Below, piece by piece: positions 34,909-44,478 of a stretch of DNA of 64,000 nt. Source of the stretch: Tolypothrix brevis GSE-NOS-MK-07-07A (GTDB lineage Bacteria > Cyanobacteriota > Cyanobacteriia > Cyanobacteriales > Nostocaceae); contig JAHHIJ010000025.1 of NCBI GenBank assembly GCA_019358985.1, forward strand, positions 1 to 64,000, given 5' to 3'. A program made the position numbers and the translations under genes. The number at the start of each line of letters is the position of its first letter. Within the stretch, counting starts at the first letter, position 1. The notes under the pieces were generated by a model, which was given only the letters and a program-made list of their open reading frames with translations, did not search any database and was not told the origin of the DNA.

Positions 34909-35574
34909 ATGCCTAATTTTCTTCATAGCATATTTCATGCGATCGCCAACGCCCAAAACGAGCAAGAACTAAATAATGCCATCATGGAAACAGTTGGCGA
35001 ACATTTTGGTGTGCAACGTTGGGGTATTCATCTGCTTGATGACCACACAGCAAAGCATGGTATTCAAGATATCCCGGATGTGTGTATAGAAAGTAACCCT
35101 ATCGGACGTTATGTAGTCGAGCGTCATGCACCCACACACGAACAATTAATATTATCCCCAACCAGCTGGAAGCAACTTTGCCCACGTCAAGACCACGAAC
35201 ACGTCATGACCGGTCCAATTATTTGTGATGGTCGTCTGATTGGAACCCTCAACCTTGCCCGTTTTAGCGGAAATCCTGCCTTTGACGCCAACGATTTAGC
35301 CGACCTGAGCGCGTTGTGCTTGCATTTGTCAGCAAAACTGGCAACTTTACGCACCAAATCAGCAACATTTAATTCTCAATTAGCAAGTAAGCTGACACCA
35401 CGAGAGTTAGAAATAGCTGAATTAGTAGCACAGGGTTTAACTAATGGGGAAATTGGCACAAAACTTTGGATTAGCCAAAATTCAGTCAAGCAAGCTTTGA
35501 AACGGATGTTTCGCAAGCTGGAAGTTTCCGCACGGGCAGAAATGGTAGCGAAGTTGCAGGATGTGTTGAATTGA
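34909..35574 (+). CDS. GAF-domain LuxR-type transcription regulator
   Basis: 221 aa from ATG 34909; a TTG nine codons upstream is less likely. The N-terminal GAF-like sensor spans ~10-150 (IFHAIANAQNEQELNNAIME, GVQRWGIHLL, GPIICDGRLIGTLNLAR). The C-terminal LuxR helix-turn-helix is LTPRELEIAELVAQGLTNGE then IGTKLWISQNSVKQALKRMF. The ligand is unknown; no receiver domain, so it is not a two-component regulator. Confidence 0.85.
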   Translation: MPNFLHSIFHAIANAQNEQELNNAIMETVGEHFGVQRWGIHLLDDHTAKHGIQDIPDVCIESNPIGRYVVERHAPTHEQLILSPTSWKQLCPRQDHEHVMTGPIICDGRLIGTLNLARFSGNPAFDANDLADLSALCLHLSAKLATLRTKSATFNSQLASKLTPRELEIAELVAQGLTNGEIGTKLWISQNSVKQALKRMFRKLEVSARAEMVAKLQDVLN

Positions 35575-35632
35575 TAACCATAGCAAAACTGCTCTGTATG
35601 AGCATACAGCAGATTGCGTTGTTATTAAATAC

Positions 35633-35665
35633 ATGTAGAGACGTTCCCCCAGAACGTCTTCTAAA
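35633..35665. repeat. Dispersed hairpin repeat, TTCCCCCAGAA core
   Basis: GTAGAGACGTTCCCCCAGAACGTCTTC, a decayed member of the hairpin family, between the regulator and the convergent DUF488 gene. Confidence 0.6.
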
Positions 35666-35674
35666 TGTTTGAAG

Positions 35675-36097
35675 TTATTCTAAGTGTTTGACTGTAATCC
35701 CTGTAAGCTCATGTAATTGATTTGCAACAGATACCCGATGGCATTTTGCACTTTGTAATTCTGCACATAGTAAAAGAACAGTTTCTTTTTGTGCAATTTG
35801 AGAAATTTCCAATAATGCCAATGTTGCTTCTTCTTGATTAGGAGGAATCCAATTTTTATTACCAGATGTGTTACCTAATGCAGTATGAGAAACATACTTG
35901 ATATTTATCGAATTACAAAGTTTCTCAATTGCTGTTCCATACCACTTTCGACTCCAAGCGCGAGGCGAAAAACGCACATCAACAACAAAGTTGACATGAA
36001 ATATTTCTAGGTATTTTAAAAATTCGTCGTAATTCTTACGATTTCCATACCCAAATGTCAAAATTAATGGCTGTATATTTTCAGCTTTATAATTCAT
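35675..36097 (-). CDS. DUF488 family protein
   Basis: 140 aa. DUF488 features: LTFGYGNRKNYDEFLKYLE near the start, VNFVVDVRFSPRAWSRKWYG (the conserved DVR-x-P) and TVLLLCAELQSAKCHRVSVA (the C-x-E...CHR motif) near the C-terminus. Enzymatic activity has not been established for the family. The partner gene lies 40 nt upstream on the same strand. Confidence 0.85.
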   Translation of the reverse strand: MNYKAENIQPLILTFGYGNRKNYDEFLKYLEIFHVNFVVDVRFSPRAWSRKWYGTAIEKLCNSINIKYVSHTALGNTSGNKNWIPPNQEEATLALLEISQIAQKETVLLLCAELQSAKCHRVSVANQLHELTGITVKHLE

Positions 36098-36136
36098 TCT
36101 TGCAGTTTTAAAATAAAGTTAATTGTTTTAATTGTA

Positions 36137-36898
36137 CTATGGGTAGAATAATCCAATAATCATAAACGAATTTCTATGATGTTTCAAATTACCAACTATA
36201 AAGTGTAAATCTTTCTCTGTAATAAAACCCTCTAACTTTTGTTTGATTTTATCTAAAGATTCTTGTTCTTTTGCTATTAAATTACTTGCTTGAGAATTAT
36301 CCCTACAGTTTCTATATAACTGCATAATTTCCCAATCACTTATAGAGGACTTATACTTATCTCCTGCCTCATCAGTAAACTCATATCCAAATTGGTAAGG
36401 AATTTTCTCTAAATCAATCGATTCTTCAAACAAATCAAGTTGGTCTAACACCGCTTGTTGTTTAGGTTGCCATTCGCGTTCGGTCGGCTTACAGTAATAT
36501 TTTTTTATACTTTGGGGTTTAATTATTCCTAGTGATTTATTTTCCTCTTTTATCTGTTTAATTGAATCAAATTTAAGCGGTAATAGTAGGGACTTTCTTT
36601 CCTGCCAATTGTTCGAGGTATCAATTTTTCTAATAATTTCTATGGTTGAATGATTAGCTCGAAAGCTTTCCAGCCTAGAATCTTTTTCATCTTTGCTTAT
36701 TTCAGCCCTAATAATAGACCATCTAGGATAGCGCTTATCGTAATCCATGTACCTAAAGGGGATAGGATATATCCGAATCCATTGCTGTGGCTTTTCATCA
36801 TCGCTTAGTAAAACTCCTGCTGTACAAACTGTCTCCCTATATTTAGTGCTAATTGATGGATAAGTTTTAGTGGCAATCAAAACTTTTCTAGTTTGCAT
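36137..36898 (-). CDS. Unknown protein paired with DUF488
   Basis: 253 aa from ATG 36898 (MQTRKVLIATKTYPSIS); the longer frame to 36949 adds 17 residues without support. Well-structured sequence with KYRETVCTAGVLLSDDEKPQ, QWIRIYPIPFRYMDYDKRYP and a C-terminal segment EKDLHFIVGNLKHHRNSFMIIG. There is no membrane helix and no recognised catalytic motif. The gene pair reads as a two-gene module of unknown function, possibly accessory or defence-related by its surroundings. Confidence 0.65.
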   Translation of the reverse strand: MQTRKVLIATKTYPSISTKYRETVCTAGVLLSDDEKPQQWIRIYPIPFRYMDYDKRYPRWSIIRAEISKDEKDSRLESFRANHSTIEIIRKIDTSNNWQERKSLLLPLKFDSIKQIKEENKSLGIIKPQSIKKYYCKPTEREWQPKQQAVLDQLDLFEESIDLEKIPYQFGYEFTDEAGDKYKSSISDWEIMQLYRNCRDNSQASNLIAKEQESLDKIKQKLEGFITEKDLHFIVGNLKHHRNSFMIIGLFYP

Positions 36899-36949
36899 GT
36901 ATTTTGATTTTAAGCGAGAGTTATTTTGATTATAAAATAGCTTACCCAA

Positions 36950-37419
36950 GGACTTTGGGGCTATGAGCCTTAGATTAAAATCTAAGAGGGGTAATGCAAC
37001 TGCTGCAAGATATCAGTTTTCCCCAACTTCAAGAAATAAAGTTGAATATTTAGGCATAAATTAGGTTTATACGCCACAAATCGTCGTTTCAGGCATTAAG
37101 CGTTGTCCATTAACCTAGTTTTTCGTATCTATGCATAAGTCGGTAAAATTTTAATTTGAAAAAATAAAAATAGCTTACGCACGGATAATAATTTTTTGTA
37201 ACATTTTTAGCTTGCCAACTACCACTAGATTTTGCTAAATTAACCAAGTTGAAGCTAAAATGTTAGTTTTCAAATCTCAAGCCTAGTATTCAGGTGTTGC
37301 AGTCACTACTAAACAAAAGTAAAAGCGAAGTTTGAGTTATCGGGTCATGTCACTTTTATTCAGTGGAACATCCCAGCAATCAAAATCGCAGTTGTTCAGT
37401 TCCTTAAAAAATCGGATAC
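36950..37419. other. 470-bp leader region upstream of the RlpA gene
   Basis: No gene. A perfect palindrome CTTAGATTAAAATCTAAG is at 36969-36986. Because cyanobacterial rlpA genes can follow c-di-AMP riboswitches I looked for that motif; no convincing match (no GGGGAACC-type core) is visible. Confidence 0.5.
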
Positions 37420-38340
37420 ATGAAACAAACGCAATTGTGGTCTGTTGTCGCTTTGTCAACAACTGTTTTGGGGCTACCATCAGTTGGTCGTGCTGCAACA
37501 ACCAACGGAAATTCTACCACTCCGGACGAGGCAGGTTCTAATGATGCGGTGAATGTGAAAAAGCCGCAATCGATCAGGGAAAAACTTATTTCCCGTGATA
37601 TACTGACTCAAATTCATTCTCACAACTTAGCAGGTCGTCAGGCGACAACGCTGTATATCCGTAATATTCCGTTTCTCACCTTTGTTAGTCAAGCCGATAT
37701 TAGCAACTCAGATGAAAGAGCGAGTGCGATCGCTGCTAAAATAAACCAATTAGTTACAGACAAAGTTGATGCCAGCCAAATTACAGTCAGTTGGAAAGCA
37801 GCCAGCTATATCATCAAAGTAAATGGGGAAGAACTGGTAAAAATCGATGGCAAAACAACACGTCTACCAGATACAACCAATAACCTCTCACAAGATGCAT
37901 TGCAAGCCACCAATCGCTTGCGGAGACTAATCGATGTCGCTTATGCCTTAAACCAGATTAATAGTATCCCATTTCCACCGCCAGAACCGATTAAACAGCC
38001 ACAACAGGCAAAAAAGCCATCACAGCAAAATACTGGTGGGGAAGTGCAAGCCACCTCTAAAGGTATGGCTTCATACTACAGCTATGAAGGTGGTAATCGG
38101 ACTGCAACTGGTGAGAGATTTAATCCCCAAGGATTGACCGCAGCTCATCGCAGCTTGCCTTTTGGTACACGAGTTCGTGTCACCAACACTGGCAATGGTC
38201 GTTCTGTAGTCGTGCGAATTAATGACCGGGGTCCATTTATTCGCGGTCGAGTAATTGACCTTTCTGTAAGTGCAGCAAGAGAATTAGGAATGATTAGCAG
38301 TGGTGTTGCCGCAGTGAAATTAGAAATTTTGAGTAATTAA
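37420..38340 (+). CDS. RlpA-like septal ring lytic transglycosylase
   Basis: 306 aa. An N-terminal signal peptide is likely ([25 protein letters not shown]). Residues ~30-200 are a cyanobacteria-type linker domain. The double-psi beta barrel at ~212-305 shows [59 protein letters not shown] (the catalytic-site RINDRGP) and a closing VKLEIL strand. It acts on peptidoglycan at division sites. The SPOR domain is absent, as is usual in cyanobacteria. Confidence 0.9.
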   Translation: MKQTQLWSVVALSTTVLGLPSVGRAATTNGNSTTPDEAGSNDAVNVKKPQSIREKLISRDILTQIHSHNLAGRQATTLYIRNIPFLTFVSQADISNSDERASAIAAKINQLVTDKVDASQITVSWKAASYIIKVNGEELVKIDGKTTRLPDTTNNLSQDALQATNRLRRLIDVAYALNQINSIPFPPPEPIKQPQQAKKPSQQNTGGEVQATSKGMASYYSYEGGNRTATGERFNPQGLTAAHRSLPFGTRVRVTNTGNGRSVVVRINDRGPFIRGRVIDLSVSAARELGMISSGVAAVKLEILSN

Positions 38341-38344
38341 TAAT

Positions 38345-38466
38345 AGACATAGGTGTAGAAATTAATTATGCATTGACCGGAACCCTTGTAGAGACGTTCC
38401 GCCGGAACCCTTGTAGAGACGTTCCGCCGGAACCCTTGTAGAGACGTTCCGCCGGAACGTCTCTAC
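38345..38466. mobile_element. Family A MITE with triplicated hairpin unit
   Basis: Left end AGACATAGGTGTAGAAATTA, then three tandem copies of a 25-bp unit (CCGGAACCCTTGTAGAGACG + TTCCG), ending in a complete TTCCGCCGGAA hairpin. Shows slippage of the hairpin within an element. Confidence 0.75.
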
Positions 38467-38482
38467 GTGTATTTAATAACGT

Positions 38483-40045
38483 TTATCCATTCTTCGCGGA
38501 AACATTACCAAATCCTCCACCACCAGGGGTTTCAATCACAAAAACATCCCCAGGTTGCATTTCTACTGTTGCCGTGCTATCTAAATTCTCTTGAGTTCCA
38601 TTCTGACGTAATATCCAGTTGCGTCCTACTAATCCGGCTTCTCCACCATTTAAGCCAAAGGGACGAACAAATCGATGTCCGGAGAGAATATTAGCTGTCA
38701 TCGGTTCGAGAAACTTGATACGGCGAATCACCCCATTCCCGCCCGAATGTTTTCCTTTACCGCCGCTATCACAACGAAGACTAAAGCTTTCTAAAAGTAC
38801 AGGATAGCGGGTTTCTAAGACTTCTGGATCGGTGAGGCGGGAGTTTGTCATGTGAGTTTGGACACCATCAGTACCATCAAAATCAATCCCAGCGCCCGAA
38901 CCGCCGCAAATGGTTTCATAATATTGATAGCGGTCATTTCCAAATGTAAAATTATTCATCGTTCCCGCAGATGCAGCCATCACCTCCAAAGCACCATATA
39001 AAGCATCAACAATAGTTTGCGAAGTCTCCACATTACCCGCGACTACTGCTGCTGGATAAGTTGGATTCAACATACAGCCTTCAGGGATAATAATTTCTAG
39101 AGGATTAAGACAGCCGGCATTGAGGGGAATATTATCATCAACCAAAGTCCGGAAGACATATAAAACTGCGGCTTGAGTTACAGCTTTAGGAGCGTTGAAG
39201 TTACTATTTAGCTGCTTTGATGTGCCCGTAAAATCAATTGTAGCACTGCGATTTTCTCGATTTATAGTCACTTTAACTTGAATTTGCGCTCCGCTATCCA
39301 TATAATAGGTAAATTCGCCATTTTTTAAAACATCAATTGCTCGTCTAACTGCTTCTTCGGCATTATCTTGGACAAATTTCATGTAAGTTTGAACTGTCTC
39401 AAGTCCGTATTGATAAATTATTTTACGCAGTTCTTGCACTCCTCTCTCATTTGCGGCAATTTGTGCTTTAAAATCAGCTATATTTTGGTCTGGGTTACGA
39501 GCAGGATAGATATGATTTGAAAGATGCTGCCGTACTAATGTTTCTTGAAAATTACCCTCTTCAACTAAGAGAAAATTATCAAATAAAATCCCTTCCTCTT
39601 CTACTGTGGTGCTGTGAGGAGGCATTGAACCGGGAGCAATTCCACCGATATCAGCTTGGTGTCCGCGAGAAGCAACGTAAAAAATAACTTGTTTTCCATC
39701 TTCGTCAAAAACGGCGGTAATTGCAGTTACATCAGGAAGATGCGTTCCCCCATTGTAGGGATTATTTGATAGATAGACATTTCCTGGTTTTAAAGTGTCG
39801 CCTTTATCGTTAATTAAACTGCGAACACTTTCACTCATTGAGCCTAAATGTACAGGAATATGGGGGGCATTAGCTACTAATAATCCAGAATCATCAAAAA
39901 TAGCGCAGGAGAAATCTAAGCGTTCTTTGATATTTACCGATGCTGCCGTGTTTTGCAGAACAATCCCCATTTGTTCAGCGATAAATTGATAGAGGTTTTT
40001 GAAGATTTCTAAACGAACTGGGTCAGGTTGAGATGTTGTATACAT
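38483..40045 (-). CDS. hyuB: Hydantoinase B / 5-oxoprolinase subunit B
   Basis: 520 aa, full length for the family. Seen: RLDFSCAIFDDSGLLVANAP, HIPVHLGSMSESVRSLI, NPYNGGTHLPDVTAITAVF, GHQADIGGIAPGSMPP, and a C-terminal GDVFVIETPGGGGFG. With subunit A it performs ATP-dependent opening of a hydantoin or 5-oxoproline ring; the exact substrate is not determined. It lies 72 nt downstream of hyuA, with a hairpin repeat in the gap. Confidence 0.9.
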   Translation of the reverse strand: MYTTSQPDPVRLEIFKNLYQFIAEQMGIVLQNTAASVNIKERLDFSCAIFDDSGLLVANAPHIPVHLGSMSESVRSLINDKGDTLKPGNVYLSNNPYNGGTHLPDVTAITAVFDEDGKQVIFYVASRGHQADIGGIAPGSMPPHSTTVEEEGILFDNFLLVEEGNFQETLVRQHLSNHIYPARNPDQNIADFKAQIAANERGVQELRKIIYQYGLETVQTYMKFVQDNAEEAVRRAIDVLKNGEFTYYMDSGAQIQVKVTINRENRSATIDFTGTSKQLNSNFNAPKAVTQAAVLYVFRTLVDDNIPLNAGCLNPLEIIIPEGCMLNPTYPAAVVAGNVETSQTIVDALYGALEVMAASAGTMNNFTFGNDRYQYYETICGGSGAGIDFDGTDGVQTHMTNSRLTDPEVLETRYPVLLESFSLRCDSGGKGKHSGGNGVIRRIKFLEPMTANILSGHRFVRPFGLNGGEAGLVGRNWILRQNGTQENLDSTATVEMQPGDVFVIETPGGGGFGNVSAKNG

Positions 40046-40063
40046 TATTGACTCCTGAAAAAT

Positions 40064-40112
40064 CGTAGTCAGCGCTTCAGCGCTTTATTTAAGCACTGAA
40101 GTGCTTACTACG
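40064..40112. repeat. Hairpin repeat between hyuA and hyuB
   Basis: CGTAGTCAGCGCTTCAGCGC ... AAGCACTGAAGTGCTTACTACG: outer CGTAGT/ACTACG arms with internal palindromes. It could modulate the relative expression of the two subunits. Confidence 0.7.
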
Positions 40113-40117
40113 AATAA

Positions 40118-42241
40118 CTAAAGACGTTCTAAAATTAAATGATTGCGTTCAGTTAGTCTCGCTTTCCATAATGGTTCAACTACAATCGTGCTAATTTTTT
40201 CGACAATAATCGCAGGTCCACTAATACTATCTTCTGGCTGTAAATCTTCTCGTCGATAAACGGGTGTATCATGCCATTTATCAGCGCTAAACATGCGTAC
40301 TGTCTCAACAGATGTGGGGATTTCATCTAGAGGACGCTTACGAATAATTAAGGGTTCTTCAGGAGTATCCATCTTCTGAATTACTTCTACTGAAATCGAT
40401 TCAATAATTAAGCTTTTCTCTAATTGAATAAAACCATAACGCGATTTATGCTCAACTTCAAACTCCTCCCGCATTCTCACCACATCCAAATCAAAATTTA
40501 CAGCCAAAATCGAATTAGTCCCCTCATACTTCAAATTAACCTTTCTAACTAACTCCTCTTCATAACCTCCGCGTACCTCTGCGCTTTCCTCTGCGTTACT
40601 TTGCGTTTCAAACTCTTCCCTCCCTTGAACTTCCAAACTCCCCATTAACTTCTGTAATAGCGGAATTAATGCTTGGATTAAAGGCTGTTCTACCCCTTGT
40701 TCTCTAATCGCTCTCACATCAGCTAAACCCATTCCATAAGCAGAAAGAACTCCAGCATAAGGATGCAAAAATATCTTTTTCATCCCCAAAGTATCGGCAA
40801 TTAAACAAGCAACTTGCGCTCCTGCACCACCAAAACAACAAAGTACATATTGAGTGACATCATAACCTCTTTGGAGACTGATTTTTTTAACTGCATTCGC
40901 CATATTTTCCACAGCGATCGCTATAAATCCCGCTGCTACTTGTTCAGGAGTTCGAGCATTTTTTGTAACAGCTTCAATCTCTTGGGCTAATTCTGTAAAT
41001 TTATCAATAACAATATCTTTATCTAAAGGCAAATTACCATCAATTCCAAACACAGAAGGAAAATATTGCGGGTGAATTTTGCCTAACATTACATTAGCAT
41101 CTGTCACCGCTAAAGCTCCACCACGTCGGTAAGACGCAGGTCCAGGATTTGAACCAGCGGATTCAGGTCCCACACGATAACTAGAATTATCAAAAAATAA
41201 AATTGAACCCCCACCAGCGGCAATTGTATTAATTGCTAATACGGGAACTCGCATTCTCGCTCCCGCAATTTCTGAATTAAATTCTCGTTCATACTCTCCT
41301 TTATAGTGGGCAACATCTGTACTTGTTCCACCCATATCAAAGGTAATTATTGAGTCGAATCCTGCTCTTTTGCTAGTTTGAACTGCACCGACAATTCCCC
41401 CAGCCGGACCACTCAAAATGCTATCTTTGCCTTGAAATTGTTGTGCATCAGTTAAGCCTCCATCAGATTTCATAAACATCAATCTGACTTTGGGTAACTG
41501 ACTTGCTACTTGGTTAACATAGCGACGCAGAATCGGGGTTAAATAAGCATCTACGACTGTTGTATCTCCTCGGCTAACCAATTTCATTAAAGGACTAACT
41601 TGATGAGATACGGATATCTGCGTAAATCCGATTTCTTGCGCGAGTTGGGCAACTTGTTGTTCGTGTTTCGGATAGCGATCGCTATGCATAAAAACAATGG
41701 CACAACTGCGAATTACTGTATTATAAATCGTTTGTAAGTCGTTTTTTACTTGTTCTATATTTACAGGTGTCAATTCTTGACCGTGGGCATCATATCGTTC
41801 ATCAACTTCAATTAGTTGTTCATAAAGCATCGTTGGTAAAATGATATGACGAGCAAAGATGTTAGGACGGTTTTGATAGCCTATTCGTAAGGCATCTTTA
41901 AAGCCTTTAGTAATAATAAGGGCTAGGCGATCGCCTTTTCTTTCTAAGAGTGCATTGGTGGCAACTGTCGTGCCCATTTTGACTACTTCTATCGCTTCAC
42001 CAGGAATAGGTTCGTTACTTGAAAGACCGATGATATCGCGAATTCCTTGAATTGCTGCATCTTGATATCGTTCGGGATTTTCTGAAAGTAATTTATAAAC
42101 GATTACCCATTGTTGATTAGGTAGGGGAATGATTAGAAAGCGTTCAGGATGTGTTGATAGTCTGTCTGCGATCGCCTGATTATTCGTAACAGCGACAATA
42201 TCTGTGAATGTACCACCGCGATCGGCAAAAACTTTTAACAT
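40118..42241 (-). CDS. hyuA: Hydantoinase A / 5-oxoprolinase subunit A, with a repeat-derived insertion
   Basis: 707 aa. ASKHA-type nucleotide-binding enzyme: [18 protein letters not shown] (phosphate 1), [44 protein letters not shown] (phosphate 2) and [19 protein letters not shown] (adenosine). It works with the B subunit on a cyclic imide or lactam. Residues ~543-560 ([19 protein letters not shown]) are encoded by a common cyanobacterial repeat (CGCGTACCTCTGCGCTTTCC on the plus strand) and look inserted in frame. It starts 33 nt after the xisI stop on the same strand. Confidence 0.9.
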   Translation of the reverse strand: MLKVFADRGGTFTDIVAVTNNQAIADRLSTHPERFLIIPLPNQQWVIVYKLLSENPERYQDAAIQGIRDIIGLSSNEPIPGEAIEVVKMGTTVATNALLERKGDRLALIITKGFKDALRIGYQNRPNIFARHIILPTMLYEQLIEVDERYDAHGQELTPVNIEQVKNDLQTIYNTVIRSCAIVFMHSDRYPKHEQQVAQLAQEIGFTQISVSHQVSPLMKLVSRGDTTVVDAYLTPILRRYVNQVASQLPKVRLMFMKSDGGLTDAQQFQGKDSILSGPAGGIVGAVQTSKRAGFDSIITFDMGGTSTDVAHYKGEYEREFNSEIAGARMRVPVLAINTIAAGGGSILFFDNSSYRVGPESAGSNPGPASYRRGGALAVTDANVMLGKIHPQYFPSVFGIDGNLPLDKDIVIDKFTELAQEIEAVTKNARTPEQVAAGFIAIAVENMANAVKKISLQRGYDVTQYVLCCFGGAGAQVACLIADTLGMKKIFLHPYAGVLSAYGMGLADVRAIREQGVEQPLIQALIPLLQKLMGSLEVQGREEFETQSNAEESAEVRGGYEEELVRKVNLKYEGTNSILAVNFDLDVVRMREEFEVEHKSRYGFIQLEKSLIIESISVEVIQKMDTPEEPLIIRKRPLDEIPTSVETVRMFSADKWHDTPVYRREDLQPEDSISGPAIIVEKISTIVVEPLWKARLTERNHLILERL

Positions 42242-42274
42242 TACTTTGTTTTTTAATGGTCTATAAGTACAGTT

Positions 42275-42610
42275 CTAAGCGACCCCATACCCTGTATACG
42301 GTCGCTTATATGGGGGATGTAACCCCAGTACAATATCTTCTTTTGGTACTCCCATTTCTACCAGTGCTTGAGCAATATCTGTCTCAGTCATATTCCTCTG
42401 AATCCAAATTTTGCCATCTTTAATATCTAAATGAATGAAACAGTTGTACACCCGCTTCATTTCTTCCCAACCGATATCTAGTAATTGATAGTGGTCATGT
42501 TCTACATCAAAAATTAGCTGACACTCAACATCTGGGTTGCCATCTTCCAGTATCGCTTGTTTTGTTAGCAACTGACGGATGCATTGGCGATAGTTTTCTA
42601 CTCTTTCCAT
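42275..42610 (-). CDS. xisI: XisI family protein
   Basis: 111 aa. Typical XisI sequence: ENYRQCIRQLLTKQA, ECQLIFDVEHDHYQLLDIGW, RVYNCFIHLDIKDGKIWIQR, EDIVLGLHPPYKRPYTGYGVA. First described as a controlling factor for excision of the fdxN element in heterocysts; most homologues sit elsewhere as xisH-xisI pairs of unknown role. It overlaps xisH by 13 nt. No recombinase gene is nearby. Confidence 0.93.
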   Translation of the reverse strand: MERVENYRQCIRQLLTKQAILEDGNPDVECQLIFDVEHDHYQLLDIGWEEMKRVYNCFIHLDIKDGKIWIQRNMTETDIAQALVEMGVPKEDIVLGLHPPYKRPYTGYGVA

Positions 42611-43014
42611 TTAATAATCTCCTCCTTATTTGAATCGTAAACGACGAGCTTCAATTGATAAAATTTGACTGCTTCTTGAACAAACCGTTCTTGGAAGAAT
42701 GTATTAAAAGTATCAAATGGTACTGCTAGATAAAGTGTCCTATCCGATTCACTCATTTGTAAAGCAAGCCGATAGTTCAAAAATTGTCCCAACGCAACAT
42801 GAAAGTCCGTAATTGCTGAACTACTGAGAAAACTTTTTACTTCGACTGCGATTTTTAGACCTGCTTTTTCAGCACCTAAAATCTTCTCTGCTGCCAAGTC
42901 AATCTCAAATTTTACACCCTCAATTTTGATTATAAGTGGATCGGCTGTAATGACCCACAGTTCCTTTTGTAGAGCTTGTTTCACAGCAACATGGAATCGG
43001 TCTTTGGCTGACAT
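42598..43014 (-). CDS. xisH: XisH family protein
   Basis: 138 aa. Motifs: KDRFHVAVKQALQKELWVIT, IKIEGVKFEIDLAAEKILGAEK, KIAVEVKSFLSSSAITDFH and LGQFLNYRLAL. The E-(x)-D ... ExK pattern (EIDLAAEK ... IAVEVKSF) resembles a PD-(D/E)XK nuclease core. It precedes and overlaps xisI, suggesting a tight two-protein unit. Confidence 0.93.
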   Translation of the reverse strand: MSAKDRFHVAVKQALQKELWVITADPLIIKIEGVKFEIDLAAEKILGAEKAGLKIAVEVKSFLSSSAITDFHVALGQFLNYRLALQMSESDRTLYLAVPFDTFNTFFQERFVQEAVKFYQLKLVVYDSNKEEIIKWKE

Positions 43015-43179
43015 TTATCTATATCATCTTTTAATTAACTTGATTTTAAGCGAATCGCTATTTTTTTAATTGTCTATAAATGCGATCGCCTGACTTCCCC
43101 ATAATATATTGATATTACCCTTCCCCAGCACCACTCACGCCAATGGTGCCACCAATACCGATATATCATTGAGTATTGA

Positions 43180-44445
43180 CTAATCGCTACGTAAAGCTGT
43201 TATCGGGTCTAAATTAGCAGCATTTCGTGCCGGAATGACTCCAGCAATTAGTCCCACAGCACCCGACAAACCAAAGCCTAAAATAATCGAAGTAGAAGAA
43301 ATAACAAAAGGAAATTTAAAAGCTGTGGCAGTGCCAAATGCAATGATAATTCCTCCGCCAATTCCAATCGCACCACCAACACAAGAAATTAGAATTGCTT
43401 CGACTAAAAATTGATTGAGAATTGCTGAATTTGTTGCACCTAACGCTTTACGAATGCCAATTTCTCGTGTTCTTTCCACCACTGAAACTAACATGATATT
43501 AGCAATTCCAATTCCACCTACTACCAAAGAAATTGCAGCGATCGCACTCACCATAATAGTTAGTAAACTCAGGACAGTGGTTAAAGTCTTTAATATATCA
43601 GCTTGGTTGGTAACGCGAAAATCATCGCTTTCTGGAGGTTGGATATCGTGACGCGATCGCAATAAATTAGTAATTTGAAATTCTGCGGTTTTTATTCCTT
43701 CTTTCTTCCCATATTTGACATAAATACCATTGACAGAAATCCCAAACAATGAATTATTGCCAACAATTCTCGCTGACATAGTTGTTAGGGGAATATAAAC
43801 CGCATCATCCCTATCCATTGGACCTTGGGAACCTTTTACTTCTGTAACTCCGATGACTTCATATACTTCTCCCTGAATCCGAATTTTTGACCCAATTGGG
43901 TTAATATTTTCGTCAAATAATTTCTTCTTAACCGTCGGAGCAATTACCACAACTTGTTCAGAAGTATCCAATTCTTCTTGATTAAAATATCTACCAGTTT
44001 CTGGGAAAGTATTTCTAGCATCGGGATAATTTAAATCTGTACCATATACTGTTGTAGACGTATTTTCTCCTTCATAAACGACTTGAGTTTTACTTTGTAA
44101 GTATGCAGAAACAACTTTTGCAGAGAGTACTTCGCTGGCAATAGCTTTAGCATCTTCCCAAGTTAAGGTACTAGTTGAACCTAAACCTTTGCTAACATTT
44201 CCACCTTTAGCTTCACCGGCTAAAATTTGCAACACATCTGAACCTAAAGCTTCAATTTGTATTTCAGTTGACTTTTGCACTCCTTGCCCAATGGAAGTAA
44301 TCGCAATTACAGAGGAAATGCCAATTATCATTCCTAGCATCGTCAATCCTGTACGTAATTTATTACTCCACAGAGATTCAATTGACATTGACAATATTTC
44401 TAAGGATGATACTGAAGTATGCTTTTTACTAGAAGTGAATTTCAT
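43180..44445 (-). CDS. MacB/FtsX-type ABC transporter permease
   Basis: 421 aa. N-terminal helix SLWSNKLRTGLTMLGMIIGISSV, a large periplasmic MacB-like domain, then three C-terminal helices of the FtsX domain with VVERTREIGIRKALGATNSA and the ending IPARNAANLDPITALR. It pairs with the HlyD-like adaptor encoded 33 nt upstream. No ATPase gene is visible in the window next to it, so either it is unlinked or lost. Confidence 0.9.
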   Translation of the reverse strand: MKFTSSKKHTSVSSLEILSMSIESLWSNKLRTGLTMLGMIIGISSVIAITSIGQGVQKSTEIQIEALGSDVLQILAGEAKGGNVSKGLGSTSTLTWEDAKAIASEVLSAKVVSAYLQSKTQVVYEGENTSTTVYGTDLNYPDARNTFPETGRYFNQEELDTSEQVVVIAPTVKKKLFDENINPIGSKIRIQGEVYEVIGVTEVKGSQGPMDRDDAVYIPLTTMSARIVGNNSLFGISVNGIYVKYGKKEGIKTAEFQITNLLRSRHDIQPPESDDFRVTNQADILKTLTTVLSLLTIMVSAIAAISLVVGGIGIANIMLVSVVERTREIGIRKALGATNSAILNQFLVEAILISCVGGAIGIGGGIIIAFGTATAFKFPFVISSTSIILGFGLSGAVGLIAGVIPARNAANLDPITALRSD

Positions 44446-44478
44446 GTTATATATGATTTAATAGCAGATAATTGCTAA

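Noticed and set aside
36950-37419. c-di-AMP riboswitch before the RlpA gene
   Set aside because: Sought because of the gene context, but the conserved core was not found by eye; a covariance model would decide.
43090-43170. Remnant of an ABC ATPase gene after the MacB permease
   Set aside because: A glycine-rich translation (IGIGGTIGVSGAGEG) is visible on the minus strand, but it is too short and lacks a Walker motif.
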